DNA of 64,000 nt from Parasponia andersonii (taxonomy: Eukaryota; Streptophyta; Magnoliopsida; Rosales; Cannabaceae), in contig JXTB01000133.1 in NCBI GenBank assembly GCA_002914805.1, positions 369,140 through 433,139 on the forward strand. The letters are read 5' to 3'. Numbering within the stretch: the stretch's first letter is position 1; each line of letters starts with the position of its first letter. Shown here piece after piece: positions 62,257 through 64,000 of the stretch. A model generated the notes under the pieces. The model worked only from the letters and a program-made list of their open reading frames with translations. It searched no databases and was not told the origin of the DNA. Position numbers and translations under genes: made by a program.

Positions 62257-64000
62257 TGTGATGCCCAAGATTCTCACACGCATAATAAGCCAATAATAAA
62301 CATGTTCATAGTGCATAATAGACCTATCAAGTAACTAGTATCAACTTTATAGTAAATTGCTCATTTTTTATTATTAAATGTTTTCAATCTGTATTATTGT
62401 ACTAATATTTGTTGAAGTGCTCCCATACAGTGCAAAGGTTCAGTACCTTCAAAGAGAGTTTGGTGTTTGAAAGGAACAGAGAATATATTCATCAATAATA
62501 ATACTATATGCACATGCATTAAAATCATATTTGTTGACAACTTGGTCAAATAGTAGTTTTTCGGCAAAAACGCATTTTGTTTTCATGCTTTTTGAAACCA
62601 AATTCATTGTTTAACATGTCAAATAGTTTTAATTCAATGTCTATAACTCATTTATTGCATTTTATTTGTCGGCTCCAGGTATGCACGAGGTGGCAATCAG
62701 TGTATTGAATTGTGTTTAATTGCACTAAGTTAGCATAGATTCAGCCTAATCGCGTAATGTCGTTTTTATGCATACTAATAATTAAGCATTGATACTATAT
62801 TTGCATTATTAATTGGAGTCTAATTGACTTATTTTTATGTTTAATGATTGATTATGGGACTAGGTTCTACCGGATTACAATAAAGTTGGTCATATAGGAT
62901 CATAAATCAAAGTATGACTAGATTTCACCTTTTAAACTAGGTTTCACCATTTTAGTCTACACCTGAGTGTATAAGAATGGCCAACAACGTGGTGAGTAAG
63001 CCAAGAGTGATTTAAAGCTGGACACATAGAAAGTTAGAGTGTGAAATTCCAAAGATACCCCTTAGAATTTAAGTTATACCTTTTCTTAGCCATTAAGTAC
63101 TGATTTTGGACCAAATCTGGTCATTTTCTCCTCCTTTCTCTCCAGTCACGACCTGAAGTTCCCTAGCTTTTTTCTAGACTTCTCTCAACTTCCCTTAACT
63201 ATTTCCAAGAGTTTCCAAGTGGTAGAGCTCAAGTTGGAGCTCTAAAAAGCAAGATAGGTCCAAACTAGTCAAGGTAATTCTACTAGTTGTTCTTCCTAAA
63301 TTTTGTTTCCTTATTTCAATTCTCCACTTGATTCCACTTCAGAAATTGTTCCTCTAAGTCATCTTGAGTCCTAAAATCAATTTTAAAGCCTTGGGAATCA
63401 ATTTGGTGGAAGTAGAAGGCAAGAGTCTCAACAAAAATTCAAACTAATCAATGTGAGCTTTTTGTAGAATTTAGTTGGTAATTTATTTCTTTTGCTCTTA
63501 AATCAAAGCTTTTATTTGATGAATAAAGGCCCTAGGAAACCTTATATATTGTTGAAAATATAGAATTTAAGTGGATGATTAAACTTAACTTAAAACCCCC
63601 AAGTTTGTTATTGTAAAAACTCGGAATTTTTGAAGGTAATTTGGACATTTTACCAATTTTCAGGATAAAATATTGTGGGGACTAATTTGCAAAAGTTTTG
63701 GTTCAGATGGACTAAATTGCAAATTTTTGGGGACTAGATTGATAGAGATTTGAAATTTTGGGGACTTATGTGCAATTTTTGAAAAATTGCACAGCCCAAT
63801 AAAGATGGGCCACGTGCACATCTTCCTCCCCCTCTCTCTCTCTCTTCTCTCTCCTCCCTCCCCCGAAACCTCTCTTTCTCTCTCCTCTCTTCTCCCTCTC
63901 GGCCGATCTCCCGCAGAGCCGCCGCCAGCCGCCGTCCGGGCCGCCCACCGACTGGCATCGCCTCGCCGTGCCGCGCCGAAGCTCCGCCGCCTGGTTCGCC
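62257..64000. mobile_element. LTR of a further element nested in the gypsy element
   Basis: The reverse transcriptase frame stops making sense after FVMVY, and sequence beginning TGTGATGCCCAAGATTCTCA takes over, a typical opening of long plant gypsy LTRs. It runs to the window end. The interior is AT-rich, then changes sharply at about 63825 to a CT-rich and finally GC-rich stretch. No coding domain is recognisable, and the right end is not in the window. Confidence 0.6.
63825..64000. other. CT-rich tract and GC-rich island
   Basis: Runs of CTCTCTCTCT and CCTCCCTCCCCC from 63825 are followed from 63900 by GCCGCC/GCCGTCC-type sequence, quite unlike the AT-rich surroundings. The minus-strand frames here are low-complexity Arg/Glu/Gly strings and are not taken as genes. 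Confidence 0.6.

Noticed and set aside
63734..63958. Minus-strand frames rich in Arg, Glu and Gly
   Set aside because: Translation of a CT-rich microsatellite and GC-rich tract; no domain and no codon structure.

Overview
The window is nuclear DNA from a flowering plant, most likely a eudicot. The evidence is GT-AG spliced genes whose proteins match plant families exon by exon, a chloroplast-targeted NAD kinase, an ethylene-forming ACC oxidase, a plastid SecA2, AT-rich non-coding DNA, and many Ty1/copia and Ty3/gypsy LTR retrotransposons with plant-type primer-binding sites. The species cannot be named from the sequence.

Layout. 1-3800 (+): 3' end of a multi-BRCT protein of the MEI1/TOPBP1 type. 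4858-5786: a foldback Mutator-like element with a perfect 10-bp target-site duplication. 6024-11258 (+): complete NAD kinase 2 (8 coding exons, 1028 aa). 12411-13959 (-): complete ACC oxidase of the ACO5 type (3 exons, 308 aa), convergent with NADK2. 13960-31573: about 17 kb with no intact gene, holding microsatellites, a duplicated inverted-repeat element (20.9-22.7 kb), a degenerate GTTAC-rich minisatellite (23.2-24.5 kb), a broken PPR fragment and an LTR-like block (28.6-30.7 kb). 31574-33980 (+): complete BAT1-type amino-acid permease (7 exons, 536 aa). 34172-53716 (-): the last nine coding exons of plastid SECA2, running right to left and continuing beyond the window.

From about 34.6 kb to the end, almost everything between the SECA2 exons is retrotransposon. 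A minus-strand copia (34635-44055), itself split by a plus-strand chromovirus (35290-39632), fills one intron. A plus-strand copia (47353-52668) fills a second. A third copia (53812-58851) and a gypsy element (from 59524), cut by a further LTR insertion at about 62257, lie in a third intron that runs off the window. Target-site duplications GTTCC, TTAAT, ATGTC and TTAA mark four of these insertions. All the element proteins are broken by stops, frameshifts or deletions, yet every SECA2 exon boundary and reading phase I could check is intact.

The genes are not an operon and share no pathway. From memory of Arabidopsis, MEI1 and ACO5 are neighbours on chromosome 1 (At1g77320, At1g77330), and NADK2 and SECA2 are neighbours in the paralogous block (At1g21640, At1g21650). 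The window therefore seems to keep the unfractionated ancestral order. I found no novel molecular system. The most unusual points are the retrotransposon-swollen SECA2 gene, the foldback MULE, the GTTAC minisatellite and the RT-less chromovirus.
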